From: Celeribacter naphthalenivorans
GTDB taxonomy: Bacteria; Pseudomonadota; Alphaproteobacteria; Rhodobacterales; Rhodobacteraceae
NCBI RefSeq assembly: GCF_020524585.1
Contig: NZ_JAIVLK010000005.1
Coordinates: forward strand, 1-64,000
Length of the DNA: 64,000 nucleotides
Direction: 5' to 3'
The stretch's first letter is position 1. Every line of letters begins with the position of its first letter. Below, one piece after another: positions 24,782-32,296 of this stretch. Below the pieces are notes generated by a model, which saw only the letters and a program-made list of their open reading frames with translations, had not been told where the DNA came from and did not search any database. The translations under genes and the position numbers were made by a program.

Positions 24782-25161
24782 GCCGCGTCCTCCGTCCAAA
24801 CAACGCCGCGCTCGCTTCCCCATGCGTAGATGAACTCAATGAGGTCGCTCATTTGCTCTTTGTTCAGGCTAGAGGACCGGAAGCCGACCGGGAACGGTTC
24901 ACCATTCAAGCCAAGCTCAAAGCGCGTCTCATGTCCAAGAGCGTGCATGAAGAGGCATTTCCACGTCTCAGGTGTGCAAATGCGGCCTTCCGGTCTGGCG
25001 CGTGAAACGTCCGACAGCATTGCCCACATTTTCGCATTCTGATCCACAGTGCGCGTTGCCTTGCGGATGTTCACGATTGCGTCCGCCGGGGCCTTGTCCA
25101 GAAGTGTGTGGGCGAATTGTCGCTGCGATCGACCGCGCAGGATGATGGTTTGTCCGGCCAT
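24778..25161 (-). CDS. ninB: NinB-like recombination protein
   Basis: 127 residues from ATG 25161 (a GTG at 25170 is possible). The C-terminal motif TPETWKCLFMHALGHE, then FPVGFRSSSLNKEQMSDLIE and WGSERGVVW is the NinB (lambda Orf) signature. NinB binds single-stranded DNA and SSB and helps RecA-independent recombination. The phage's own SSB and ERF proteins are likely partners. Confidence 0.88.
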   Translation of the reverse strand: MAGQTIILRGRSQRQFAHTLLDKAPADAIVNIRKATRTVDQNAKMWAMLSDVSRARPEGRICTPETWKCLFMHALGHETRFELGLNGEPFPVGFRSSSLNKEQMSDLIEFIYAWGSERGVVWTEDAA

Positions 25162-25162
25162 G

Positions 25163-25372
25163 TCACTCACCCCGCGCTTTCAGCATGGCGTCGGCGGCGA
25201 CATAAGACATTCTCGCGCACCGCTCTAATTGAAACTCATTGAGGTTCGCTTGACCTGATGCGGCAAGTGATGCGAACGTGTCGCGCATGCATTGACCCGC
25301 GAACCAGTCGCGCAAAGTCATACCTTCGACCATAGGCTCAAACCCGCGCGGCGTTTGCGTCATCTTCTGCAT
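25163..25372 (-). CDS. Conserved small phage protein
   Basis: 69 residues. MTLRDWFAGQ near residue 18 and SYVAADAMLKAR at the end recur in many temperate phages, but no function is known. Located between ninB and a short helical protein gene. Confidence 0.65.
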   Translation of the reverse strand: MQKMTQTPRGFEPMVEGMTLRDWFAGQCMRDTFASLAASGQANLNEFQLERCARMSYVAADAMLKARGE

Positions 25373-25373
25373 G

Positions 25374-25565
25374 TCACCCTCCCATCACAGTCACGAGACG
25401 TTCGATCTGAACCCGGCGCGTTGTTTCATGATCAACGCCGTGGTTCTGATGCACGTAATGGCGCACGGCCTCGTGGAATTCCTCGGTGTAAGGCGTTATG
25501 CCGCCCTTGATCAGCTTGGCCTCTTCCTGTGCGATGAATGCGGCGATTTCGGCGTCAGTGGTCAT
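25374..25565 (-). CDS. Phage protein, unknown
   Basis: 63 residues, helical and charged. No family recognised. Its start overlaps the stop of the upstream coiled-coil gene by 1 bp. Confidence 0.55.
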   Translation of the reverse strand: MTTDAEIAAFIAQEEAKLIKGGITPYTEEFHEAVRHYVHQNHGVDHETTRRVQIERLVTVMGG

Positions 25566-26257
25566 TAGAACGCCTCTTTCTCTTGCCAGACGTTCACACC
25601 ATCGATGGTCGCGGTCTTGTGGTTGCGGCGCACGTACTCTTCGATGAAGGCGGTCATTGCATCGCGGTCGTTCTGGGCAATCCAGTGTAGCGCGGCGCGG
25701 TGGTCGGTGATCTCGTATTTGGTTACAGTGCGAAGCCCCTTAACGGTGTCTTTCTTGGCCGCAAGGCGCGCTTCCTCTGCGGCTTTCGCTTCGTCGGCTG
25801 CGGCCTGTGCGGCGCGTTGTGCTTCGATGTTTCCAGTGTCAGCCTTGCGAGCGGCTTCCTCCGCCTCTCGGCGCTTGCGGGCGGCTTCTTGCGCCGCGAT
25901 GCGCTCTGCCTCCGCCTTTTGCTCGGCCAGCTTGCGCTTGAAGTCACTCACCAGAGAGGCGAGGCCCTTCGTCATGCGATCAAGGTCGTCAATCGTAGGC
26001 TTGTAGCGGGCCAGCGCAGCTTTCCAAGCGTCATGCAGCGGGGCGCTTTCGCTTTTCTGAGCGTCCGTCACGTCCTTCTTGGCGGCTTTGATTTGCTTCA
26101 AGAGGCTGTCCACCTCTTTCATCTGCGCTTCGTTGGATACCGGCTCACCATCAAGCCAGTTTTCGGCCTCGCTGATAAAGTCTCCATATGGGGCGAGAGC
26201 ATCATCAAGCGGGTCAGGCGGGCAATTGTGGCCTTGCTGCGGCGTCATGTCGTTCAT
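25565..26257 (-). CDS. Coiled-coil phage protein
   Basis: 230 residues with a long Ala/Glu/Lys/Arg-rich coiled coil (about 95-175). The N-terminus (NCPPDPLDDALAPYGDFISE) and C-terminus (TKYEITDHRAALHWIAQND) are typical of a protein that sits beside ERF or RecT genes in alphaproteobacterial phages. Possibly structural support for recombination; function unproven. Confidence 0.6.
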   Translation of the reverse strand: MNDMTPQQGHNCPPDPLDDALAPYGDFISEAENWLDGEPVSNEAQMKEVDSLLKQIKAAKKDVTDAQKSESAPLHDAWKAALARYKPTIDDLDRMTKGLASLVSDFKRKLAEQKAEAERIAAQEAARKRREAEEAARKADTGNIEAQRAAQAAADEAKAAEEARLAAKKDTVKGLRTVTKYEITDHRAALHWIAQNDRDAMTAFIEEYVRRNHKTATIDGVNVWQEKEAF

Positions 26258-26268
26258 CGGTCTCTCCC

Positions 26269-27246
26269 TTAGAACATGCGGTCAATGATTTCTGTGAGGT
26301 AAGCGGCGTCGACCTTCTCAGGGTCTTTTGCTTTGATCTTCTCGATGACCTCCGCAAAGTAGGCCACATCCACGCCGGTCAATTGTTCCTCAAGAGTGAC
26401 ATGATTTGTCATGTTCAGTTCGGCGATTTGCATAGCCATCTTGAGGTACTGTCCCGCATTTATGCGCCACCCTCGTTTGATGAACTTTCTGGTGCGAATG
26501 ACGCTGCAAAGTGGATACTTTGACCCCGCGTAGACAAGAGTTCGGCTTAGGAGTGCCTCAAGCGCCTCGGGATTGAGTGTCAGCGCGCCTGTGCCGCTTT
26601 CCCAATAGTTCATGCAGTGAATAAAATCGTAGGATTGATGGATTTCGTCAGGGTCTCCGTAGAACCTGAGAATTAGCTGGATTTTCCCGCGTAGGCTGAT
26701 TGCGTTGCTACTCAGGAACGCGGGTGAATATTTCTCCCCTTCGCCCTCCATGTCGGGTTTTGCAGCGTCAGCAATATCCTTAACGCTGCTCAACGGGTCG
26801 AATGCCTCCCCAACATATTCTCCTGCGTCGTGGTCGTTCTGGACACCTTCAAAATACTGGTAGTCTCGTTCCTGACCTTCCCCAATAACGCCAGCGGACT
26901 TGACAACAATCCTCACGCGGTCTTTGCCTTCCGTGTCCTTGAGTTCTTCGACGTACACCGAGACTGGCACGCCGCCTTGTGCTAGCCGATGCGCCTCGAA
27001 CTCCTTGACATAGTAATCCGCCACGGCCTTCACCGTTCGTTTCGTGCGAAAGTAGATGTCGAAATCGTTCACGTCTTCGCCCAAGAGCATGGACGCGATA
27101 GAACCGCCCGTGACGATAGCCTCCTTGGCGCATGTCTCGCGAAGCTCTTCGTCTTTGATGGTTTCGATCCATGCGTTGACCTTGTTGCGCAAAACGCTTT
27201 TGATGGTCTTGGATTTCAGGCCATGGCGGTCGCCGTGATTTTCCAT
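26269..27246 (-). CDS. Nucleotidyltransferase-like phage protein
   Basis: 325 residues. IVTGGSIASMLLGEDVNDFD followed by IYF gives the Gly-Gly-Ser plus Asp-x-Asp signature of the polymerase-beta/CCA-adding superfamily, with a spacing typical of that fold. The rest has no recognised domain. Relatives include tRNA-repair enzymes, antitoxins/toxins (MNT, AbiEii) and nucleotide-signal synthases. No HEPN partner is seen nearby. It may modify a nucleic acid or protein; unknown. Confidence 0.6.
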   Translation of the reverse strand: MENHGDRHGLKSKTIKSVLRNKVNAWIETIKDEELRETCAKEAIVTGGSIASMLLGEDVNDFDIYFRTKRTVKAVADYYVKEFEAHRLAQGGVPVSVYVEELKDTEGKDRVRIVVKSAGVIGEGQERDYQYFEGVQNDHDAGEYVGEAFDPLSSVKDIADAAKPDMEGEGEKYSPAFLSSNAISLRGKIQLILRFYGDPDEIHQSYDFIHCMNYWESGTGALTLNPEALEALLSRTLVYAGSKYPLCSVIRTRKFIKRGWRINAGQYLKMAMQIAELNMTNHVTLEEQLTGVDVAYFAEVIEKIKAKDPEKVDAAYLTEIIDRMF

Positions 27247-27256
27247 GTTTCTCTCC

Positions 27257-28078
27257 TCAATACGGAATCTGGTCGCCGTCGATCAGCGTCGATGCGGCGG
27301 GCTTTGCCATGGCTTCAAATGTCGCCTTGCGAGCGTCCTTCTCTTGGCAAAGTTCGGAATATGCTTGATCGTCAGCGGCCTTGATTTCCTTGATAACACT
27401 GGCCTCTGATCCCCATGCGTCTTGCAGGTCGGAAAGGCTTTGCGTGCCGCGCAGCTTGCCCATGATGCGACCTGCGGCTGCGCGCGCGTTGAATGCAGGG
27501 CGTTGATCCGGTCGCGGTGCTGCGCCTTGGGCGTCGTCGTCAACCTCGGCAGACAGGCCAAGAGCCGCTTTGAGCGTGTAGCGTTGCAAATACGTCACCG
27601 CAGAACCAACTGCCTGAAACCCGTTTTTGCTGCCTGACGTGTCGGGCGATCCGCTCAAGGACGTTTCTTCGCTGTGGCCTTGCGCGTGTTCGATGATGCA
27701 GGTCACGCGAACGCCGCCGTTTCCTTGATCTGTGCGGAACCGATAGGACAAGCCGTGTGCGGACAAGATCGGGTCGATTTGCTTGGCGATGCCCGCGAGC
27801 GTTTCGTGCTTGTAATGGGTGCGCCCCTTCTGCGACGTGAAGTCAACGGTCGCATCCTTGATGATCGGCGGGATTTCGGCGCGCGCGGCGGAGAGGGCGG
27901 CGGAAAATGCAACGCGGGCGTTCTGACTGTCCATGCGCTCTTTCATCACCAACATGCGTTCCAGCTTGTCAAGGTCGGCGTCAGGGTTCAGCACAACGCG
28001 CTCGATCATACTCACCATAGGATCGGCAGGAAGGTGCTGCACGGCGTCTGTCTGTTCGATTTTCGCGAGTTCGGTCAT
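27257..28078 (-). CDS. erf: ERF-family single-strand annealing protein
   Basis: 273 residues; ERF domain about 40-200 with GRTHYKHETLAGIAKQIDP, GSKNGFQAVGSAVTYLQRYT and LKAALGL. ERF anneals homologous single strands for recombination and genome circularisation. Part of a recombination block with ninB, the DUF968-like nuclease and SSB. Confidence 0.92.
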   Translation of the reverse strand: MTELAKIEQTDAVQHLPADPMVSMIERVVLNPDADLDKLERMLVMKERMDSQNARVAFSAALSAARAEIPPIIKDATVDFTSQKGRTHYKHETLAGIAKQIDPILSAHGLSYRFRTDQGNGGVRVTCIIEHAQGHSEETSLSGSPDTSGSKNGFQAVGSAVTYLQRYTLKAALGLSAEVDDDAQGAAPRPDQRPAFNARAAAGRIMGKLRGTQSLSDLQDAWGSEASVIKEIKAADDQAYSELCQEKDARKATFEAMAKPAASTLIDGDQIPY

Positions 28079-28242
28079 TGTGTGGCCTCCGCCTTTGCGT
28101 TGTCATCGACGAGTCGATCTGTTTCGCGCGCGACATTCAAAAGAGCCACTTTGTCACCGAAATCGTTGTCATTACGCGCAGCCTTGATCGCGGAATATGC
28201 GGCGTCGTTCAGGGCCTTGAGGGCCGCGTGAAGTTCGGTCAT
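28075..28242 (-). CDS. Small phage protein, unknown
   Basis: 55 residues from ATG 28242, helical. Overlaps the erf start by 4 bp (ATGA). Confidence 0.5.
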   Translation of the reverse strand: MTELHAALKALNDAAYSAIKAARNDNDFGDKVALLNVARETDRLVDDNAKAEATQ

Positions 28243-28424
28243 TGCTCTTGCTCCAATCTCTGGGCGTTGTGTTCGGTCCATGCGCTCTCAAGGCTCTGGG
28301 TCGCGATAAGTGCTCCAATGCAGGCGACAGCGACGAGACATCCGCGCAGGACGTCGATTGCATGCTCGCGGCGCAGTTCTGCGTCTGTGGTGTTGATGTG
28401 TGTCTGTGGGGTGGTGAAGGTCAT
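28239..28424 (-). CDS. Small single-pass membrane protein
   Basis: 61 residues with one hydrophobic segment (CLVAVACIGALIA, about 29-41) and charged ends. Overlaps both neighbours by 4 bp. Function unknown. Confidence 0.5.
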   Translation of the reverse strand: MTFTTPQTHINTTDAELRREHAIDVLRGCLVAVACIGALIATQSLESAWTEHNAQRLEQEQ

Positions 28425-28741
28425 TTCTCACCTCGCGCTTTGGCCAGTGCGGCCTCAATCTTTCCGCGAACCATAGGCGGAAGCTCATGACCAAGACCGT
28501 CAGTCAGTCGGTCATCTGCTGCATCGAGAACAACAGACAGAGCCTCATACAGATCAGGCGCGGCGGCGATGAGGTTGGCGTTGTGAAACGCCTGTGTCCC
28601 GCCCATCCACTCTGGGCTGGTAACTTTTGCTACGCACTTAGCCCATCCATTTGTGGTAAACTTATCGTCGCCGTTGAGACATATTTTCTCCAAATCAGAA
28701 CCGACACGCCACGGCCCCGGTGTAAATTTCGTATCACTCAT
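28421..28741 (-). CDS. Conserved phage protein (NANLIAAAPDLYEAL type)
   Basis: 106 residues. It has FTPGPWRV at the N-terminus and FHNANLIAAAPDLYEAL, a motif set repeated in many phage proteins of unknown function. Confidence 0.65.
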   Translation of the reverse strand: MSDTKFTPGPWRVGSDLEKICLNGDDKFTTNGWAKCVAKVTSPEWMGGTQAFHNANLIAAAPDLYEALSVVLDAADDRLTDGLGHELPPMVRGKIEAALAKARGEK

Positions 28742-29055
28742 TGCATACCTCCAGCTACGACAGGGCGCATCACGTCACGCAGCCAAGCGGCGCGGCGGTA
28801 GGTCTCCAGCGTCACGACAGAGTTCAGCGCCACCACAACGGCGTCCACGATGTCGCGGTCTGTATGTGCCGGGTCTTTCCATGTGCTCAGAACCTCTTCG
28901 GCCCATTCAACGGCCAAGTCCGAGAAGTGCGAAGAAAGGCCCCCGGCGGGCGTGGAGGAAATCCCACCGGGGTAGGTGCCGCGCCCTAGGTTCACGTTGT
29001 GGACGTGTCCGGCTTTCGAGGCAGTGAGCGCGGGGGAATTGGTGTGGTAGGTCAT
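28738..29055 (-). CDS. Phage protein, unknown
   Basis: 105 residues from ATG 29055 (GGAG upstream). N-terminal His/Gly-rich part and helical C-terminus. Overlaps the next gene by 4 bp. Confidence 0.55.
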   Translation of the reverse strand: MTYHTNSPALTASKAGHVHNVNLGRGTYPGGISSTPAGGLSSHFSDLAVEWAEEVLSTWKDPAHTDRDIVDAVVVALNSVVTLETYRRAAWLRDVMRPVVAGGMQ

Positions 29056-29059
29056 TGGA

Positions 29060-29350
29060 TCACTCCGCCGCCACGGGATACGCGCCATAGGGCGGATCGG
29101 TGCGGAGGCTGGATAGGATCGCGTCTGCGGTCAGTCGCTCTTGGCGGTCCAGCTCGTCGCGGCCAATCATTTGCTCGACCTGATCGCGGGTGAGGCGCAA
29201 GCCGCCGAGCGTCACATTCAGAACCTCGGCGCGGATGTCGTCGCGGCCGTCCCATTCGACATCAAAGTCAGCATTCGCGTCCTCGATGCAGAAATCATCG
29301 TTCTCAAGGATCATGGGCTGTTTGTGCGTATCGCAGTAGCGGTAAGACAT
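29060..29350 (-). CDS. Phage protein, first gene of leftward early operon
   Basis: 96 residues, acidic, starting MSYRYCDTHKQPM. No family recognised. It is the first gene after the operator-containing leftward promoter (29428-29478), so it should be among the earliest expressed. Confidence 0.6.
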   Translation of the reverse strand: MSYRYCDTHKQPMILENDDFCIEDANADFDVEWDGRDDIRAEVLNVTLGGLRLTRDQVEQMIGRDELDRQERLTADAILSSLRTDPPYGAYPVAAE

Positions 29351-29427
29351 TGTGTTTCCCTTTCGAAGTCCGCGATCTGCCCGTTGGCGTCAGCCGGTCG
29401 GCGTCTTCTGCGGTGATAGGGAAAGTT

Positions 29428-29444
29428 GTAGCGCTTATCGCTAC
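29428..29444. promoter_or_regulatory. Phage operator, leftward promoter
   Basis: GTAGCG-CTTAT-CGCTAC, a 17-bp dyad. On the minus strand it lies in the spacer between TTGCTC and TACAAC (17 bp apart), a fair leftward promoter, so a bound repressor would block early transcription. Confidence 0.65.
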
Positions 29445-29461
29445 AAAGAGCAAGAGAAAAA

Positions 29462-29478
29462 GTAGCGACTATCGATAC
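29462..29478. promoter_or_regulatory. Phage operator, second leftward copy
   Basis: GTAGCG-ACTAT-CGATAC, one mismatch from the dyad consensus. Its centre is 34 bp (about three turns) from the first copy, suiting cooperative binding. Confidence 0.55.
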
Positions 29479-29523
29479 TAATTTTCGCCCTCACTGAATC
29501 GCCATGCCGCCCAAGCAAAAGAA

Positions 29524-29544
29524 AACCCCGCACAAGGCGGGGTT
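29524..29544 (-). terminator. Terminator of the immunity operon
   Basis: AACCCCGC / GCGGGGTT stem with a 5-nt loop, followed on the minus strand by TTCTTTTGC. It lies after the last leftward immunity gene (29571) and before the leftward promoter, insulating the two operons. Confidence 0.75.
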
Positions 29545-29570
29545 GTTTGGAATGTTTGTGCTGGCGTTGC

Positions 29571-29906
29571 TTATCCGGCTGGAGGCATAAATCGGATCAT
29601 TAAGCCTACAGCCGTAACGATAAACCCAGCAACAGCAAGAAGTCCTCCCCATCCGGGGAGCATTCCAATTTTACCTTCGATGCGCGAAAGTCGATCCCGA
29701 ACATCCTTCATGTCCGTTCGGATTTCCTTCACATCATCCTCAAGGCGTAGAACACGAGCTTCGAGCATATCTCCTCCGGGTGGTTCCCCACCATTATCTG
29801 GCCCCTTCATGCGACTGATCAAGTTTTTTTCCTCGATCTGCCTCATCCGGTTTAGGGCTTGAGCCAAGCTGGCTTCGTTGTGGATCGGGATAGGAGCGTC
29901 TGTCAT
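29571..29906 (-). CDS. Coiled-coil, tail-anchored membrane protein (XhlA-like layout)
   Basis: 111 residues: a heptad-rich helix (about 47-82, VLRLEDDVKEIRTDMKDVRD) followed by one C-terminal membrane segment (about 86-107). This layout resembles XhlA-type phage membrane proteins. It sits in the immunity region with the repressor and so is probably made in the lysogen, where a superinfection-exclusion role would fit. Inference only. Confidence 0.5.
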   Translation of the reverse strand: MTDAPIPIHNEASLAQALNRMRQIEEKNLISRMKGPDNGGEPPGGDMLEARVLRLEDDVKEIRTDMKDVRDRLSRIEGKIGMLPGWGGLLAVAGFIVTAVGLMIRFMPPAG

Positions 29907-30148
29907 TCTACATCCACATCCATACTCAGCTTGGTTAGGACATCTACACAGGTCCTCATTAACTTCATTTGACGTTCATGGAAAACCTTCATGTCCGCTC
30001 TTGCTGCGTCGTATTCACCGTTCCCAAGGGATAGGGTGATGCTCAACAGTTCGGATGCGTTTTCACCCGATTTAAAAATGGCATCTGCCAATTTTCCAAC
30101 CAAGAGCTCAAGTTCTTCGATTTTCTCGCTGTCAGTTTTACGCGCCAT
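29903..30148 (-). CDS. Phage protein, helical, unknown
   Basis: 81 residues, predicted helical throughout. Overlaps the next gene by 4 bp. Lies downstream of the repressor in the same leftward transcript; function unknown. Confidence 0.55.
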   Translation of the reverse strand: MARKTDSEKIEELELLVGKLADAIFKSGENASELLSITLSLGNGEYDAARADMKVFHERQMKLMRTCVDVLTKLSMDVDVE

Positions 30149-30268
30149 TGGTTTTTAAAATCCTAACGGTTGACTCGTTGGTAAAATGTTCTCATTTTGT
30201 TCTCATTGGTGCGGAGGGATAGATGGAAGGACGCAAGGGTGAATCGTTTGGTGAGCGAGTAATGGCTC

Positions 30269-30667
30269 TCACCCCGCCAAATCGCGCCGCGATGATGCAG
30301 CTAGTTGATCAACTGCTTCTGCTGCCTCAAGGTCAGACAGTGTGTCGAGGAGCCGCTGGCGCCGGGCGTCTGAGAGCTGAGAAAGACGATCATCAAGGCT
30401 CAAAGATGCCTGGGACGCCTCGGGCAGAGCATAGCCCGACAACTTCGAAATAATCTGGGCTTCAGCAAGACTGACCTTCCTGCTGACGGTCATTTTTTGA
30501 ACCTTGGATTTATCATAGACACCGCCAATCTTGGCGGCAGTCATCGCGTCGGCCACTTCATCATATGAAAGTCCGGCGCTTGTATCATCGGCATGGATAA
30601 AAGCCTCACGAACCCATTGGTTCATAGGGGATGCTGCCGGTGAGCTGAATGTCTTTTTGCGGGCCAT
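30269..30667 (-). CDS. Phage repressor-like DNA-binding protein
   Basis: 132 residues from ATG 30667 (the long upstream extension runs into the operators and Cro gene on the other strand). The central part (LSYDEVADAMTAAKIGGVYD, then KSKVQKMTVSRKVSLAEAQI) resembles a phage CI/Cro helix-turn-helix. It is divergent from the Cro-like gene, with three 17-bp operators between them. Probably the prophage repressor, though shorter than lambda CI and without a visible LexA-type protease domain. Confidence 0.65.
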   Translation of the reverse strand: MARKKTFSSPAASPMNQWVREAFIHADDTSAGLSYDEVADAMTAAKIGGVYDKSKVQKMTVSRKVSLAEAQIISKLSGYALPEASQASLSLDDRLSQLSDARRQRLLDTLSDLEAAEAVDQLAASSRRDLAG

Positions 30668-30675
30668 GCCGTAGT

Positions 30676-30692
30676 GTAGCGATTTTCGCAAC
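30676..30692. promoter_or_regulatory. Phage operator, immunity region copy 1
   Basis: GTAGCG-ATTTT-CGCAAC, a 17-bp dyad with one off-consensus base, just upstream of the repressor start. Confidence 0.6.
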
Positions 30693-30700
30693 GCATTTCT

Positions 30701-30717
30701 GTTGCTTATATCGCTAC
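30701..30717. promoter_or_regulatory. Phage operator, immunity region copy 2
   Basis: GTTGCT-TATAT-CGCTAC, 17 bp, centre 25 bp from copy 1. The left half is degenerate. Confidence 0.5.
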
Positions 30718-30734
30718 TATTTGGTTTGCATTTA

Positions 30735-30751
30735 GTAGCGATAGGCGCTAC
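30735..30751. promoter_or_regulatory. Phage operator, immunity region copy 3
   Basis: GTAGCG-ATAGG-CGCTAC, a perfect-arm 17-bp dyad just upstream of the Cro-like start at 30761. Binding here would block rightward transcription. Confidence 0.65.
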
Positions 30752-30760
30752 TAATGTGCC

Positions 30761-30997
30761 ATGAAACCTGCATCGAAAATCATCAGCAAATTGGGTGGTG
30801 CCGCCAAGGTTGCGGCTATCGCCGGTGTTCACCGGACGCGCGTTTATAAATGGATGCGCGCCCAAGAGGATGGCGGGACTGGCGGGATCATCCCCCAGCG
30901 GCACATCCCGAAAATCATATCCGCAGCAAAAGAGATGGGCATCGAGTTGACCGGCGATGACTTCCTTCCTGTGGCCTGCGGTGGAGACGTCTCCTAA
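30761..30997 (+). CDS. Cro-like helix-turn-helix protein
   Basis: 78 residues; helix-turn-helix at about 12-35 (GGAAKVAAIAGVHRTRVYKW), typical of the YdaS/Cro class. It is the first rightward gene, divergent from the repressor, so it would switch the phage to lytic growth by occupying the shared operators. Confidence 0.8.
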   Translation: MKPASKIISKLGGAAKVAAIAGVHRTRVYKWMRAQEDGGTGGIIPQRHIPKIISAAKEMGIELTGDDFLPVACGGDVS

Positions 30998-31089
30998 TGT
31001 CTGTGCGTTCATATCAAAAACGTTTGCACCGCATCGGCCAAGTTCAAGTGCTGCCCTGCATTTTTTCGCAGGAGGCCCGTCATGCGTGA
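30997..31089 (+). CDS. Tiny ORF coupled to cro
   Basis: 30 codons starting at the A of TAATG that ends the Cro-like gene; its stop overlaps the next membrane-protein gene. The arrangement favours translation, but the product may only serve coupling. Confidence 0.35.
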   Translation: MSVRSYQKRLHRIGQVQVLPCIFSQEARHA

Positions 31090-31219
31090 CCACTTCCAAG
31101 AGAAAGAACCCATCCGCGGCGCGGGCATCTTCGTCTTCGGCCCTGCCTTGGGTCTCGCCTTCTGGGCCATTTTCATCGGCGGCGCTGTCGTCTTCGCCCG
31201 GTTTGTGGGGTGGATGTGA
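31082..31219 (+). CDS. Small membrane protein
   Basis: 45 residues, one or two hydrophobic segments (GIFVFGPALGLAFWAIFIGG, about 15-34). Stop and next start overlap as TGATG. GGAGG lies just upstream. Function unknown. Confidence 0.5.
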   Translation: MRDHFQEKEPIRGAGIFVFGPALGLAFWAIFIGGAVVFARFVGWM

Positions 31220-31416
31220 TGGAAATGCATGAACTCAAATTCGTCAATTCTGATGCGCGGCCAAAAACGCAAATCGTGCATGTTGGAGCGCCTTCAATTC
31301 AGCCAGTCATGGCTTGGTATGCCTCGCACTTCGCCGGTGATCGGTACGCGGTCTATGTGGATGGCGTGAAGGTCGAGAAGGACCGCAACGGCCTGCCGGT
31401 CTCTGAGGTGTGCTGA
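31219..31416 (+). CDS. Phage protein, unknown
   Basis: 65 residues from ATG 31219, coupled by TGATG at both ends. No family recognised. Confidence 0.55.
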   Translation: MEMHELKFVNSDARPKTQIVHVGAPSIQPVMAWYASHFAGDRYAVYVDGVKVEKDRNGLPVSEVC

Positions 31417-31577
31417 TGACCCTCCCCCAGCGCACCCTAGACAAGATCGCCTCTCTCACATCCCTGCGCGAGCTGGCCGGGTTCTCGGACCAGATGTCGC
31501 GCGACGGACGCATGACGCCCGAAACATTGCGGGCGCTGGCGATCCGCAAAGCTGAAATCTCAAAGAATGGAGCCTGA
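31416..31577 (+). CDS. Small phage protein, unknown
   Basis: 53 residues from the ATG of TGATG at 31416. Helical and basic (LDKIASLTSLRELAGFSDQM). Directly upstream of ssb with a 3-bp gap; function unknown. Confidence 0.5.
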   Translation: MTLPQRTLDKIASLTSLRELAGFSDQMSRDGRMTPETLRALAIRKAEISKNGA

Positions 31578-31580
31578 CAG

Positions 31581-32081
31581 ATGGCAGACCTGAACCGCGC
31601 ATCCCTCCGTGGCCGCATCGGGCAAGACCCCGAAATCCGCACCACGCAGACAGGCGAGAAAATCGCTAATTTCAGCATCGCCACGGGCGAGCAGTGGGCC
31701 GACAAGAATACGGGCGAGAAGCGGGAGCGCACCGAGTGGCACCGCGTCGTGGCCTTCGGTCGGCTGGCTGAATTTGCCGAGAAGTATCTCCGCAAGGGCG
31801 CTCGCGTCTGTGTGGAGGGCGCGATCCGCACCCGCAAATGGCAAGACCAGAACGGGCAGGACCGCTGGAGCACGGAAATCGTCCTCTCCGGCTTCGGATC
31901 GAGCATTGATCCTATCGACTGGCCGGACAGCGGCGGTGCGGCGCGTGGGCAGGACGACAGCTACGGCGGTGGACAGCTTCCTCCGGGGCCGGATGGCGGC
32001 GGATATGATCAGGGCGGAGGCTATGGCGGCGACCAAGGCGGATCGCGGCCCGGCCTCGATGATGACGAAATCCCGTTCTGA
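31581..32081 (+). CDS. ssb: Single-stranded DNA-binding protein
   Basis: 166 residues: OB fold (about 1-110, with [12 protein letters not shown] and [20 protein letters not shown]), then a Gly/Gln-rich linker, then the acidic tail DDDEIPF that recruits partner proteins. The phage copy probably works with NinB, ERF and RusA. Confidence 0.95.
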   Translation: MADLNRASLRGRIGQDPEIRTTQTGEKIANFSIATGEQWADKNTGEKRERTEWHRVVAFGRLAEFAEKYLRKGARVCVEGAIRTRKWQDQNGQDRWSTEIVLSGFGSSIDPIDWPDSGGAARGQDDSYGGGQLPPGPDGGGYDQGGGYGGDQGGSRPGLDDDEIPF

Positions 32082-32089
32082 GGCCCGCC

Positions 32090-32296
32090 ATGACCATGCC
32101 CTTCATCCTCACCAGAGAGCAGCGCCACGCCGCGCTACAGATCGACCGTCAGGCCGCACAGGAAGCATATGACGCCGCCGTGCGCCGCAAGGACACGCAG
32201 GGCATCAGCAAGGCGCATGATGAGCTCATGGCGGCGACAACCTGCCTGCTGCGGTTTGAGAACCTGTCTCGTGCCGCTGCGAAAGGTGGTGCGTGA
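32090..32296 (+). CDS. Small helical phage protein
   Basis: 68 residues (ATG 32090 or 32096). Helical, no family recognised. Overlaps the next gene by 4 bp. Confidence 0.5.
   Translation: MTMPFILTREQRHAALQIDRQAAQEAYDAAVRRKDTQGISKAHDELMAATTCLLRFENLSRAAAKGGA

Noticed and set aside
30668-31099. N-terminal extension of the repressor
   Set aside because: It would cover the operators and run antisense to the Cro-like gene; ATG 30667 gives a sensible protein.
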